Positions 8,565 to 17,131 of a stretch of DNA of 64,000 nt are shown here, in pieces. The DNA is from Vibrio splendidus. Its GTDB lineage: Bacteria > Pseudomonadota > Gammaproteobacteria > Enterobacterales > Vibrionaceae. The stretch is from the NCBI RefSeq assembly GCF_003345295.1, contig NZ_CP031055.1, forward strand, positions 682,001 through 746,000, given 5' to 3'. Position 1 is the stretch's first letter. Every line of letters begins with the position of its first letter. The position numbers and the translations under genes were made by a program. The notes beneath the pieces were generated by a model. That model was not told the origin of the DNA and did no database searches. It worked only from the letters and a program-made list of their open reading frames with translations.

Positions 8565-9365
8565 ATGCTTTACTCCAATTATTACCCAGCTGTACAAGAA
8601 CCTTCCGACAAACCTTTGCTTGTTTTTTTACATGGTTTACTCGGAAGCGGGGATGATTGGAGTGCATGTCATCCATATCTAGAGGATTTTCCTCGTCTTT
8701 GCATAGATTTGCCCGGGCACGGACAAAGCCGCTTTATCGATCCGGTAGGCTTTGATCATTGCTGCAAGAAAATCGTTCAGTGCATTACTTCTCAACTTGC
8801 CCTCAACGATCTTCCTGCGGATTACCCTATCGTGGTAATTGGCTACTCTATGGGAGGAAGGCTCGCCATGTATGGGGTGACAAGCCCTTGCTTCGAAACA
8901 CTCAATCTAGAGAAAGTCATTATTGAAGGTGGCAACTTTGGTCTGGAGCGTGATGAAGAACGAGCACAAAGGTTAGTACATGATACGCAGTGGGCTGTCC
9001 GCTTTGCGCAGCAGTCGATTGAAGATGTTTTAGACGATTGGTATCAACAAAGCGTCTTTTCTTCACTAAATCATGAGCAAAGACAAACTTTGGTCATAAA
9101 GCGTAGTGGTAACCTTGGAGTATCCGTAGCAAATATGTTGTTATCTACTTCGTTAGCTAAGCAACCGGATTTACGTGCCACATTGAAATCTCATGAGCAT
9201 TTATTGCATTATGTGTGTGGAGAAAAAGATCGTAAATTCATGGAGCTAGCTGAGAATAGTGGCTTTGAATATAGTCAGGTTGATTACGCGGGTCATAATG
9301 TTCATTTTGAGCAACCAGAGTTGTTTTCAAACTTGATAATCCAATGTATCGCCAGTCGTCGCTAA
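8565..9365 (+). CDS. menH: SHCHC synthase MenH (alpha/beta hydrolase fold)
   Basis: A 266-residue alpha/beta-hydrolase-fold lyase that removes pyruvate from SEPHCHC to form 2-succinyl-6-hydroxy-2,4-cyclohexadiene-1-carboxylate. It shows the oxyanion-hole motif LHGLLGSGDDW near 22, the nucleophile elbow GYSMGGR with the catalytic Ser near 95, an Asp in CGEKDRKF near 223 and the terminal His in YAGHNVHFEQP. AAGGA lies before the ATG, 9 bases after the menD stop. Sequence drift is higher than for menD and menB, as is usual for MenH. Confidence 0.9.
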   Translation: MLYSNYYPAVQEPSDKPLLVFLHGLLGSGDDWSACHPYLEDFPRLCIDLPGHGQSRFIDPVGFDHCCKKIVQCITSQLALNDLPADYPIVVIGYSMGGRLAMYGVTSPCFETLNLEKVIIEGGNFGLERDEERAQRLVHDTQWAVRFAQQSIEDVLDDWYQQSVFSSLNHEQRQTLVIKRSGNLGVSVANMLLSTSLAKQPDLRATLKSHEHLLHYVCGEKDRKFMELAENSGFEYSQVDYAGHNVHFEQPELFSNLIIQCIASRR

Positions 9366-9419
9366 TCTGACTGAGCGGATCTCTAGTCTCAAGCACTATC
9401 AAAAGCAGAGCAACACCGT

Positions 9420-9440
9420 CACGACTACTTGTTAGTCGTG
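9420..9440 (+). promoter_or_regulatory. RNA hairpin between menH and menB
   Basis: A perfect 8-bp inverted repeat (arms 9420-9427 CACGACTA and 9433-9440 TAGTCGTG, 5-base loop) lies 28 bases before the menB start. There is no T-run, so it is not a terminator. It could be an mRNA-processing or translation-shielding structure at the head of menB. Confidence 0.45.
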
Positions 9441-9467
9441 GTCTCTAATAGAACAATGGGAATCACC

Positions 9468-10334
9468 ATGGCTAAAACAGTAGGCATCACAGAAGAAGAA
9501 CTTTACGCGGCAGTTAACTGGAGCGATGAAAGCAGTCAATTCGAAGATATTCAGTACCACAAGTCTGACGACGGTATTGCGAAAATCACGATTGCGCGTC
9601 CTCAAGTCCACAATGCGTTCCGTCCACAAACCGTAAAAGAGATGATCAATGCACTGGCTGATGCTCGTTATGACGAGAAGGTTGGCGTAATCATTTTGAC
9701 GGGTCTTGGTGAGAAGGCATTCTGTTCTGGTGGTGACCAAAGTATTCGTGGTGACTACGGCGGCTATCAAGATGATTCAGGTACACATCACCTGAACGTG
9801 CTTGATTTCCAACGTCAAATTCGTACTTGTCCCAAACCAGTAATCGCAGCGGTATCGGGTTGGGCAGTCGGTGGTGGTCATGTTCTTCACATGATGGCAG
9901 ACCTTACCATTGCAGCTGAAAACGCGCAGTTCGGTCAGACGGGCCCTAAAGTAGGCTCATTCGACGGCGGTTGGGGTGCTTCTTACATGGCTCGTATCGT
10001 TGGTCAGAAGAAAGCACGTGAAATCTGGTTCTTGTGTCGTTTCTACGATGCTCAAGAAGCATTGGACATGGGTCTAGTAAATACTGTAGTGCCTGTTGCC
10101 GACCTAGAAAAAGAAACGGTTCGTTGGTGTCGTGAAGTGCTTCAACACAGCCCAATGGCGCTGCGTTGCTTGAAAGCCGCACTAAACGCAGACTGTGATG
10201 GTCAAGCTGGTCTACAAGAGTTGGCGGGTAACGCAACCATGATGTTCTACATGACAGAAGAAGGCCAAGAAGGCCGAAACGCATTTAACGAGAAGCGTCG
10301 ACCTGATTTCGACAAATTTCCGCGTAACCCATAG
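9468..10334 (+). CDS. menB: 1,4-dihydroxy-2-naphthoyl-CoA synthase MenB
   Basis: A 288-residue crotonase-superfamily enzyme that cyclises o-succinylbenzoyl-CoA into the naphthoquinone ring. Motifs in order: ARPQVHNAFRP, the oxyanion-hole region KAFCSGGDQSIRGDYGG, AVSGWAVGGGH, and the MenB-specific GPKVGSFDGGWGASYMAR. The frame is open from 9429, but ATG at 9468 follows a GGGA ribosome-binding site and matches family length. A terminator-like hairpin follows the gene, so expression of menC and menE may be lower than that of menB. Confidence 0.95.
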   Translation: MAKTVGITEEELYAAVNWSDESSQFEDIQYHKSDDGIAKITIARPQVHNAFRPQTVKEMINALADARYDEKVGVIILTGLGEKAFCSGGDQSIRGDYGGYQDDSGTHHLNVLDFQRQIRTCPKPVIAAVSGWAVGGGHVLHMMADLTIAAENAQFGQTGPKVGSFDGGWGASYMARIVGQKKAREIWFLCRFYDAQEALDMGLVNTVVPVADLEKETVRWCREVLQHSPMALRCLKAALNADCDGQAGLQELAGNATMMFYMTEEGQEGRNAFNEKRRPDFDKFPRNP

Positions 10335-10353
10335 TCTTTCTCTTCTTTAAAAT

Positions 10354-10382
10354 GAGTCGCTAATAGCGGCTCGTTTTGTTTT
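10354..10382 (+). terminator. Terminator or attenuator between menB and menC
   Basis: An 8-bp stem with one G-T pair (arms 10354-10361 and 10365-10372, loop AAT) is followed by GTTTTGTTTT. It sits in the 75-bp menB-menC gap inside what otherwise looks like one operon. It may be leaky, or menC may have its own promoter. Confidence 0.65.
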
Positions 10383-10409
10383 GATGTTCCCCGTTTTTTA
10401 GGAAACTTT

Positions 10410-11417
10410 ATGAACTCAGTGAATTCTCAGCGTCACGCTAAACTCTACCGTTATCAACTACCTATGGATAGTGGTGTGATTCTTCGTGACAATAAGTTGA
10501 ACGAACGCGTTGGCTATATCATCCAACTTGAGTGTGATGGTAAAACTGGCTTTGGCGAAGTCGCACCTTTGCCAGGTTTTAGCCAAGAAGATGCCGAACA
10601 AGCCGGTATTCAGCTTCAACACGAATTAGAGCTTTGGAGCCACAATAACCCTCAAACGCCTTTTGATGATCTATATCCTTCTGTTGCCTTCGGTTTTTCA
10701 ATGGCGATGATGGAATTACGAGGCGAACTCAATGCTGAAGGTAACGACCAAGTTGCGCCGTTGTGTACAGGCGATCCAGATGAATTGATCCCTGTGCTGA
10801 ATGAGATGAAAGGCGAGAAGGTCGCGAAAGTGAAAGTCGGTCTTTACGAAGCGATTCGCGATGGTATGTTGGTTAGCTTATTCCTTGAGTCGATACCTGA
10901 TTTGACCCTAAGACTTGATGCTAACCGTGCGTGGAAGCCGGAGAAAGCGAAGCAGTTCATTAAGTACATTTCGCCGTCACTGCGTCAGCGTATTAGCTTT
11001 ATTGAAGAGCCTTGCCAGAAACCAGAAGACAGCTTGGCATTTGCTATTGACCATGGCGTAGCGATTGCGTGGGACGAAACATTGCAAGAAGCGGTGCGAA
11101 GCCCTGAATTTGATCTTAGCGACCTTACTGGTGTTAAAGCTGTCGTGATCAAGCCAACTCTTATTGGTTCTGTAGAGCGTTGTGTGGCAATCATTGAGCG
11201 TGCACAGCAACTCGGTATCAAACCAGTACTAAGCTCAAGCATAGAGTCTAGCCTTGGCTTAACTCAGATTGCTCGATTAGCACAACAATACTTGCCTAAT
11301 GAAGTTCCAGGACTTGATACAATTGGCTTGTATCAGCAACAGCTAGAGGTTTCTTGGCCGGGTTGTCAGCTTCCGGTTTCTACTCTTGAGCAGCAACAAT
11401 TGATTTGGTCTTCTTAA
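10410..11417 (+). CDS. menC: o-Succinylbenzoate synthase MenC
   Basis: A 335-residue enolase-superfamily dehydratase that turns SHCHC into o-succinylbenzoate. The family active-site residues can be followed: Lys in KVKVGLYE near 143, the metal ligands in LRLDANRAW near 171, FIEEPC near 200 and AWDET near 223, and the second Lys in VIKPTLIG near 246. AGGA precedes the ATG. It lies between menB and menE as expected for the pathway order. Confidence 0.92.
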   Translation: MNSVNSQRHAKLYRYQLPMDSGVILRDNKLNERVGYIIQLECDGKTGFGEVAPLPGFSQEDAEQAGIQLQHELELWSHNNPQTPFDDLYPSVAFGFSMAMMELRGELNAEGNDQVAPLCTGDPDELIPVLNEMKGEKVAKVKVGLYEAIRDGMLVSLFLESIPDLTLRLDANRAWKPEKAKQFIKYISPSLRQRISFIEEPCQKPEDSLAFAIDHGVAIAWDETLQEAVRSPEFDLSDLTGVKAVVIKPTLIGSVERCVAIIERAQQLGIKPVLSSSIESSLGLTQIARLAQQYLPNEVPGLDTIGLYQQQLEVSWPGCQLPVSTLEQQQLIWSS

Positions 11418-11469
11418 GCTGATCGTTCGATTGGCTTAGACCGTTTTCAATCTATAACTTGGTTATCTT

Positions 11470-12903
11470 ATGATGCGCCCACAATCTAATCATCACCCGC
11501 TTTGGGTACAGTGGGCGCAGCAAAACCCACATCAAACAGCGTTAGTGACTACTCACCATACTTATACTTGGCAGCAAGTGTCTGTGCTAGTGAGTGAGTA
11601 CCAACAACAGCTATCTCAGCAAGGCCTATCTGAAGGTGACGTCCTGACGATTGTTGGTAAGAATCAAGCTGAAGTGACCCCTGTTTACCTTGCCGCACTC
11701 AATTTGGGTGTGGTTTGTGCGTTTACGATGCCTCAGCCTAGCTTACGCCTGAAGAAAAAGCTCGATTCCTTAAATCAAGCAGGTCAACAAAACTACCTTT
11801 GGCTTTTGGACAGTAGCGGGATAGAGCAATCAGAGACTGTCGATTTGAATACTCAGTTGGTGACCTTATCTTGCTTAAATGAAGTGAAGGTCGATGGTGA
11901 TGATAATCGGATAACGGCATCTCAAGACTCCAACTTCAATCCGAAAAATCTAGCGAGTATCGTATTCACTTCAGGTTCTACCGGAAATCCGAAAGCAGTG
12001 GCTCACACGCTTGAGCAGCATTTATGCTCGGCGGTCGGGTTACTCGACGTTTTTTATTTTGAACAAGGTGACACTTGGTTACTGAGTTTACCTATGTACC
12101 ATGTGTCAGGATTAGCGATAGTTCATCGTTGGTTGGCGGCAGGTGGTTGCATCAAAATAGGCAGAGGTCAGCTTGAAACCGACATCGAAGGTTGTAGTCA
12201 CGCTTCATTAGTGGCTACGCAGCTACATCGATTACTAAAGAGTAAGCAAGCACTTACTTTAACTCATGTACTTTTGGGTGGTAGCCATATTCCAGAAGCT
12301 CTTGGGCTTGAAGCTCAACACATGGGTATCGAAACATGGCTTGGCTACGGCATGACAGAAGCGGCTTCAACAGTGACTGCGAAGCCCGTTGATGCCAGTA
12401 GCACGGCCGGATTTGTCCTTAACCATCGCCAACTAAAAATTGAAGAACAACGTATCTTTATTGGCGGCGAGACGCTCGCTTCCGGTTATTACTATCAAGG
12501 TGACTTAACGCCACTGGTGGATGACCAAGGTTGGTTCGACAGTAAAGACCTCGGTGAATGGGATGGCGAACAAGTGTCGATTATTGGCCGCGCCGACAAT
12601 CAGTTTATTTCTGGTGGTGAGAACATTCATTGCGAGGAGATTGAGCGAGCACTCAACCAATTGTCTGAGGTTAATCAGTCTTTTATTGTTCCAATTGAAG
12701 ATGATGAGTTCGGATTTCGACCTGTCGCTATTGTGGATTGTGCTGATTTGCCAACCAAAGAGTGGTTTGCTGAGCAATTGAATGGCCGTCTTGAGCGGTT
12801 CAAATTTCCTGTTGAGTATTATCGAATGCCTAAGCAAGAACAACAGGGTATTAAGGTCTCACGCGCTGGGTTGGCACAGTGGTTGTCTCAGCATAGGAGT
12901 TAA
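11470..12903 (+). CDS. menE: o-Succinylbenzoate-CoA ligase MenE
   Basis: A 477-residue AMP-forming acyl-CoA synthetase that activates o-succinylbenzoate with CoA. It carries the P-loop-like SGSTGNPKAV near 170, GYGMTEAAS near 296, and the hinge GRADNQFISGGENI near 375. The C-terminal lysine motif region (QGIKVSRAGL) is present. The start has a poor ribosome-binding site. It is the last men gene here; ubiE/menA and menI are not in this window, as in other Vibrio and E. coli. Confidence 0.92.
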   Translation: MMRPQSNHHPLWVQWAQQNPHQTALVTTHHTYTWQQVSVLVSEYQQQLSQQGLSEGDVLTIVGKNQAEVTPVYLAALNLGVVCAFTMPQPSLRLKKKLDSLNQAGQQNYLWLLDSSGIEQSETVDLNTQLVTLSCLNEVKVDGDDNRITASQDSNFNPKNLASIVFTSGSTGNPKAVAHTLEQHLCSAVGLLDVFYFEQGDTWLLSLPMYHVSGLAIVHRWLAAGGCIKIGRGQLETDIEGCSHASLVATQLHRLLKSKQALTLTHVLLGGSHIPEALGLEAQHMGIETWLGYGMTEAASTVTAKPVDASSTAGFVLNHRQLKIEEQRIFIGGETLASGYYYQGDLTPLVDDQGWFDSKDLGEWDGEQVSIIGRADNQFISGGENIHCEEIERALNQLSEVNQSFIVPIEDDEFGFRPVAIVDCADLPTKEWFAEQLNGRLERFKFPVEYYRMPKQEQQGIKVSRAGLAQWLSQHRS

Positions 12904-12919
12904 AGGTAAGCGCTTACCT
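12904..12919. promoter_or_regulatory. Perfect palindrome resembling a LacI/GalR-family operator
   Basis: The 16-bp sequence AGGTAAGCGCTTACCT is a perfect palindrome starting at the base after the menE stop. Its core GTAAGCGCTTAC fits the GalR-type pattern GTAAnCGnTTAC. No LacI-family gene is in the window, and the only gene downstream on this strand is the small ORF at 13085. It could instead be a short RNA hairpin ending menE, though there is no T-run. Confidence 0.35.
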
Positions 12920-13084
12920 CGACGTTATTTGCGAAGCTGTTAGGTGATTCAGTTGTTAGGTGACTAAGTTGGCAGGCGGTTAGTTAATTTAGCAATTAGA
13001 TAGTTCAAAACAGAATTTATTATCTTTATAACCATCCATCATAATAAGTCCTATAAATAACGAATTATAGAATAAGGTCTTATT

Positions 13085-13252
13085 ATGAAAATTGCCCTCA
13101 TCATTGCGGTTTTACTGCAGATAGGCCAAGCGGTCACTTCGTCAGGGTTGACTCGCTCGTTGGCTGAACTCACCGCATTTGTGTTGGTTGTGGTACTTGT
13201 TTTAATGAAAAGAGAGAGCAAGAAGAGTGATAAGCCCCTGTTTGATTTGTGA
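13085..13252 (+). CDS. Small membrane protein, 55 residues
   Basis: A short gene with an AAGG ribosome-binding site 7 bases before its ATG and a clean stop. The product begins MKIALIIAVLLQIG, has a polar turn with SSGLTRS, a second hydrophobic helix (TAFVLVVVLVLM, about 31-41) and a basic tail KRESKKSDK. This is a helical hairpin or single-span membrane protein with a cytoplasmic positive tail. I do not recognise the family. A strong terminator follows 35 bases later. The ribosome-binding site, hydrophobic pattern and terminator together make it likely to be real. Confidence 0.65.
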   Translation: MKIALIIAVLLQIGQAVTSSGLTRSLAELTAFVLVVVLVLMKRESKKSDKPLFDL

Positions 13253-13287
13253 TTGTTGCAACAAAGAATATCTTTACCACAAACGAT

Positions 13288-13322
13288 AAAGGCAAAGCCC
13301 ATTTGAGCTTTGCCTTTTTGTT
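13288..13322. terminator. Bidirectional terminator
   Basis: An 11-bp perfect stem (arms 13288-13298 and 13307-13317, 8-base loop) with T-rich flank on the plus strand and A-rich flank on the other. It serves the small membrane gene (plus) and possibly the YeiH gene (minus), whose stop is at 13386. Confidence 0.85.
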
Positions 13323-13385
13323 TTGTTGCTCGCTAATCTGAGTGTCTAGGTAACCGAACAACCAGTTAAAGCGTTTCTTTGCGAA

Positions 13386-14306
13386 CTAAGCAAGAGTTAA
13401 CCACGCCAAAGAACCTGTCGAAATCATAGTCCACATCGTAATACCAAACATCAATGGCTTCGGCCCTGCTGCTTTTAACTTCTCTACAGAAATACCACAG
13501 CCAATTAAGAACAGACACACAACCAACGCGCGTTTGGACACATCAAAGATCCCTTGGTAGACCATCTCAAATTGTGGCAGCAAGTCACTGATAGCAATGG
13601 CGGCGCAGTAGAAGAAAATGAAGTAAGGAATCGTAATCTTCTTTTGATCGTTCTTGAAGATCATCGCGCTGACTAAAGCGATTGGGATGATCCAAAGTGC
13701 ACGAGCGAGCTTCAATGTTGTCGCTGTCGTCAGTGCTTCTTCACCGTAAGCCGAAGCTGCACCTACCACAGAAGATGTATCGTGAATCGCAATGGCGGCC
13801 CAAGTACCAAATGTTTGTTGGCTTAACTCAAGCGCGTGGCCAATCATCGGGAATAAGAATAGAGCTACCGAGTTCAACACAAATACCGTAGCTAATGCCA
13901 AGCCAATCTGTTCATCGTCCGCTTTAATCGCAGGTGCTACAGCTGCTATCGCGCTACCACCACAAATAGCGGTACCTGAAGAGATAAGGTAGCCCGTGGT
14001 GCGATCCAATCCCATTCGTTTGGCTAAGAACCAACCAATGACTAACGTACCAATGATGGTCGTGACAATTAAACCAATACCGTCGCCTGTTACTGCCAAT
14101 GCTTTTTCAAACTGAATGCCAAAGCCTAAGCCGACAATCGAGTAGGCCAGTAACTTCTTTGTGAGTTTGCCGACTTCTAGATGCTCAGGGACTAAACCTA
14201 AACTAGCAAGCAGAAAGCCAATAACGAGGGCCGTCGGTGAGCTTACCCAAGGTGTTAAGCAAAACAGTGCAGCAAGATAAAATGGAGCAGACTTTTTTAG
14301 GTTCAT
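13386..14306 (-). CDS. YeiH/UPF0324-family putative sulfate or anion exporter
   Basis: A 306-residue integral membrane protein with about ten hydrophobic helices and short loops. The start LAALFCLTPW, then LAYSIVGLGFGIQFEKAL, SSGTAICGGSAIAAVAPAIKA, and IAIHDTSSVVGAASAYG are hallmarks of the YeiH/YeeE-like UPF0324 family. Members have been linked to sulfate or sulfonate export, but transport is not proven for this one. In many bacteria the gene sits beside a LysR regulator; none is adjacent here. The ribosome-binding site is weak. Confidence 0.8.
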   Translation of the reverse strand: MNLKKSAPFYLAALFCLTPWVSSPTALVIGFLLASLGLVPEHLEVGKLTKKLLAYSIVGLGFGIQFEKALAVTGDGIGLIVTTIIGTLVIGWFLAKRMGLDRTTGYLISSGTAICGGSAIAAVAPAIKADDEQIGLALATVFVLNSVALFLFPMIGHALELSQQTFGTWAAIAIHDTSSVVGAASAYGEEALTTATTLKLARALWIIPIALVSAMIFKNDQKKITIPYFIFFYCAAIAISDLLPQFEMVYQGIFDVSKRALVVCLFLIGCGISVEKLKAAGPKPLMFGITMWTMISTGSLAWLTLA

Positions 14307-14452
14307 TGTATTTAGAGTCTTGTTGTGTTGTCACGTTATTGTAATGAGACCACTATACGTTCAATAAAATGATAAGTAAGTCTAAATGAATTGAACAAAC
14401 GTTAAGGAAAACTTAACGCTTGTTCAGCTGATATGAATAAAGGGCTGGTTAG

Positions 14453-16327
14453 CTAGCGTAGTGTTCCGCGAAGGTCTGAGACTGACTGCCGAAGAGTTTT
14501 GCATGAGGCATCTTTAGCGAGAATTGGCTTGCCAGCTTCTATCTCTAACTTGGTCCAGAAGCGGGTTGGTAGTCCTTTGCAGGCACTGCCTTTGTAACGA
14601 CTGAAGTAGCTGCCCCATAGCCCTTTGAGAGCCATTGGAATGACTGACACAGGAGATCGTTTGATAATCAGCTCCATTCCACGCATGAACTCTGCGACTT
14701 CACCATCAGAGGTTAGCTTTCCTTCTGGAAAAATACACACGATGTGGCCTTCATGCAGGGCGCGTTCTACTTCTTTAAAAGCATTTCGAATAGAGATACG
14801 GTTGGTTGCGGAGATTGGAATAACCCCAGCTCTTTTCAAGAAACGTCGAATAGGCGGCAACTTGGTGTAATCTTCTTCCATCACAAAGCGGATCAAGCGA
14901 GGGCAAACGGCGCTCAGCAATAATGCATCCATATAACTCACATGGTTGCAGATAATCAATGCGCCGCCTTTTTCTGGAAGGTGATGTAAATTTTTATGTT
15001 TAACTCGGTACATGGTGTGAGTGACCACCCACGTAAAGAAACGGAAAGCGTAAATAGGCACCTGATAAAACAGATACAACATAACCAAAGTGTTTCCTAT
15101 CGCGAGCAGTACAAACAGTTGTGGAATTGAAAACTCCAAAATACTAAGGCAAACAATACCTAACACAGCGCTCCCGACCATGAATAGCGAGTTGTAGATA
15201 TTGAGCCCAGCGATTACTTGAGCTCGCTCATTTGGCTTTGCCCGTAGCTGCATTAGAGAGTAAAGCGGAACAATAAAGATACCGCCAGAGATCCCCAGTA
15301 ATAGAAGATAAGCAAACAGCGGCCAAAGTTCGGAATACGTCACAAACTGATGGAAAGAGTTAAAGTCAGGCAAAGACTCCGGAATTGATGTTGCCATCAA
15401 CAGGCCGAAGATCGAAATACCTAGGCTACCCATTGGCACGATGCCGATTTCAATACGGTGATTAGATAGTTTATCGCAAGCCAAAGAGCCAATCGCAATG
15501 CCTACCGAGAACAGTGCCAATAAAAACGCGACAGCGCTTTCAGTACCGTTTAGGTAAACCTTGGTGAAGTTGGGAAACTGAGTGAGGTAAGCTGCACCGA
15601 GGAACCAGAACCAGCTGATCGACATCAGTGCTTGAAAGGTTGGGCGGTCTTTTTTGGCAATCGCCAGTGTCGCGCGGGTCAGTTTTACAGGTTGCCACTT
15701 TACTTTAAGGTCTGGTGCATTACTTGGTGCTTGTGGGATAAAGCAGCTCGATACATAGCCAAGCACGGCGAACGAAACAATACATATCGCAGCAATGAGT
15801 TTTGCGCTTTCTTCTGACGCAATAATACCAGCACCTAGAGTACCGATTAGGATGGCTAAGAATGTGCCTGTTTCAACCAGAGCATTTCCGGACACAAGCT
15901 CTTTGGTTTCTAACTGTTGCGGAAGTAGGGCGTACTTAACGGGGCCAAAGAAGGCACTTTGTGTCCCCATCAAAAACAGAAGTAGCAGTAATATTTCGTA
16001 GCTTTCGTAGATAAATCCGACCGCACCCAGTGACATTATCACCACTTCAAGAAGCTTAACTTTACGGATAAACCACGATTTTTCATATTTGTCTGCCAGC
16101 ACACCAGCCAAAGCAGAAAATAGGAAGAAGGGCAGAATAAAAAGGCCAGCGGCCAAATTAATGAATAAATTGCTGGAAATAGGTAGCGTGTCTACGCTTG
16201 CGAAAGCAACAAACAGTAACAGAACATTTTTGAATATGTTGTCATTAAAGGCTCCCAGAAATTGGGTAATAAAGTAGGGTAGGAACCTTTTTTGCGTTAA
16301 CAGCGAAGATTGGCTGCTGTTGTTCAT
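14453..16327 (-). CDS. MFS transporter fused to a 1-acylglycerol-phosphate acyltransferase domain
   Basis: A 624-residue two-part protein. Residues 1 to about 410 form a 12-helix major-facilitator domain of the LplT type (opening FLPYFITQFLGAFNDNIFKN). Residues about 430-624 form a PlsC-like acyltransferase with the HX4D motif NHVSYMD and FPEGKL substrate motif. It resembles the LplT-Aas lysophospholipid recycling system but lacks the acyl-ACP synthetase domain of Aas. Likely role: import of lysophospholipid across the inner membrane followed by re-acylation. AAGGA precedes the ATG. A TetR gene lies 17 bases upstream on the same strand, so the two are probably co-transcribed. Confidence 0.85.
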   Translation of the reverse strand: MNNSSQSSLLTQKRFLPYFITQFLGAFNDNIFKNVLLLFVAFASVDTLPISSNLFINLAAGLFILPFFLFSALAGVLADKYEKSWFIRKVKLLEVVIMSLGAVGFIYESYEILLLLLFLMGTQSAFFGPVKYALLPQQLETKELVSGNALVETGTFLAILIGTLGAGIIASEESAKLIAAICIVSFAVLGYVSSCFIPQAPSNAPDLKVKWQPVKLTRATLAIAKKDRPTFQALMSISWFWFLGAAYLTQFPNFTKVYLNGTESAVAFLLALFSVGIAIGSLACDKLSNHRIEIGIVPMGSLGISIFGLLMATSIPESLPDFNSFHQFVTYSELWPLFAYLLLLGISGGIFIVPLYSLMQLRAKPNERAQVIAGLNIYNSLFMVGSAVLGIVCLSILEFSIPQLFVLLAIGNTLVMLYLFYQVPIYAFRFFTWVVTHTMYRVKHKNLHHLPEKGGALIICNHVSYMDALLLSAVCPRLIRFVMEEDYTKLPPIRRFLKRAGVIPISATNRISIRNAFKEVERALHEGHIVCIFPEGKLTSDGEVAEFMRGMELIIKRSPVSVIPMALKGLWGSYFSRYKGSACKGLPTRFWTKLEIEAGKPILAKDASCKTLRQSVSDLRGTLR

Positions 16328-16344
16328 TGTCTTTCCTTGGATGA

Positions 16345-16935
16345 TTACCAGTTGGTTAAGTAGTTTGAGACTAGGTTATTGATCAACTCTTTACCATCGA
16401 TAGGCTCAGAGGCGAAAAATTTATCATCAACGCTAAGTAGAGTAATTCCATGTACTCCAGACCATAATACACGGCTGGCTTTAACGACTTCGCTTTCAGT
16501 ATGTTCAGGAGCAATCGCGATTAATAGTTGCTCTAGCATACCTGTCATTCTATCGATACGGTTCGATTGCCATTCAGGAAGGTTTTCACCGTTCATGTTG
16601 TGCTCAAAGATAAGCTGCCAACGGTGAGGGTGTTTTTGTGCAAAATCGTGGTAGCAGTAGGCAAGGTTGAATAGAGCTTGCTGAGGATTGCTCGATTGTT
16701 CAACTGCTACAGCAGATTCTGACGCCAGTTCATCTAATGTTTGAGCAACAACATGCAATAGCAATAGGTTGTAGTTGCCGAATACATTCACCAAGGTACT
16801 TGGAACATAACCAATCATATTGGCGATTTTGCGTAGACTTAACTCGTGATAAGAGTGCTCTTCTAAGAAGTCGGTCACCGTTTTTAAGGTTAATTGCACT
16901 AATTGTTCGCGAGTGTGATCGTTTCGTCTTGCCAT
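16345..16935 (-). CDS. TetR/AcrR-family transcriptional regulator
   Basis: A 196-residue regulator. The N-terminal helix-turn-helix spans about 8-55 (LRKIANMIGYVPSTLVNVFGNYNLLLLHV); the rest is an all-helical ligand-binding and dimer domain. It lies directly upstream of the MFS-acyltransferase gene in the same direction and has a palindrome TGAAC-ATC-GTTCA 17 bases before its start. The simplest reading is a repressor that controls itself and the phospholipid-recycling gene. The ligand is unknown; a fatty-acid or acyl-CoA ligand would fit the target gene but is inference. Confidence 0.85.
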   Translation of the reverse strand: MARRNDHTREQLVQLTLKTVTDFLEEHSYHELSLRKIANMIGYVPSTLVNVFGNYNLLLLHVVAQTLDELASESAVAVEQSSNPQQALFNLAYCYHDFAQKHPHRWQLIFEHNMNGENLPEWQSNRIDRMTGMLEQLLIAIAPEHTESEVVKASRVLWSGVHGITLLSVDDKFFASEPIDGKELINNLVSNYLTNW

Positions 16936-16952
16936 GGGTACTTTCTATTAAA

Positions 16953-16965
16953 TGAACATCGTTCA
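16953..16965. promoter_or_regulatory. Candidate TetR operator
   Basis: The inverted repeat TGAAC-ATC-GTTCA lies 18 bases upstream of the tetR start codon, a usual place for an autorepressor site. It is the clearest palindrome in the 196-bp gap between tetR and the divergent Tim44-like gene. Confidence 0.45.
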
Positions 16966-17131
16966 ATATTTTAATGCTGCCCCAGAGTGTCGTCAATCCC
17001 TTCGCTAGTTTAGTAATCAATTAATAGCCGCAATATTATGATACATGTGTAAACGTCGTGAATATTTCATTGTTCTTTGTTAACGAGTATGATTAAGGTG
17101 TCGAAAGATAAAAAACCTATAAAGGATAATA

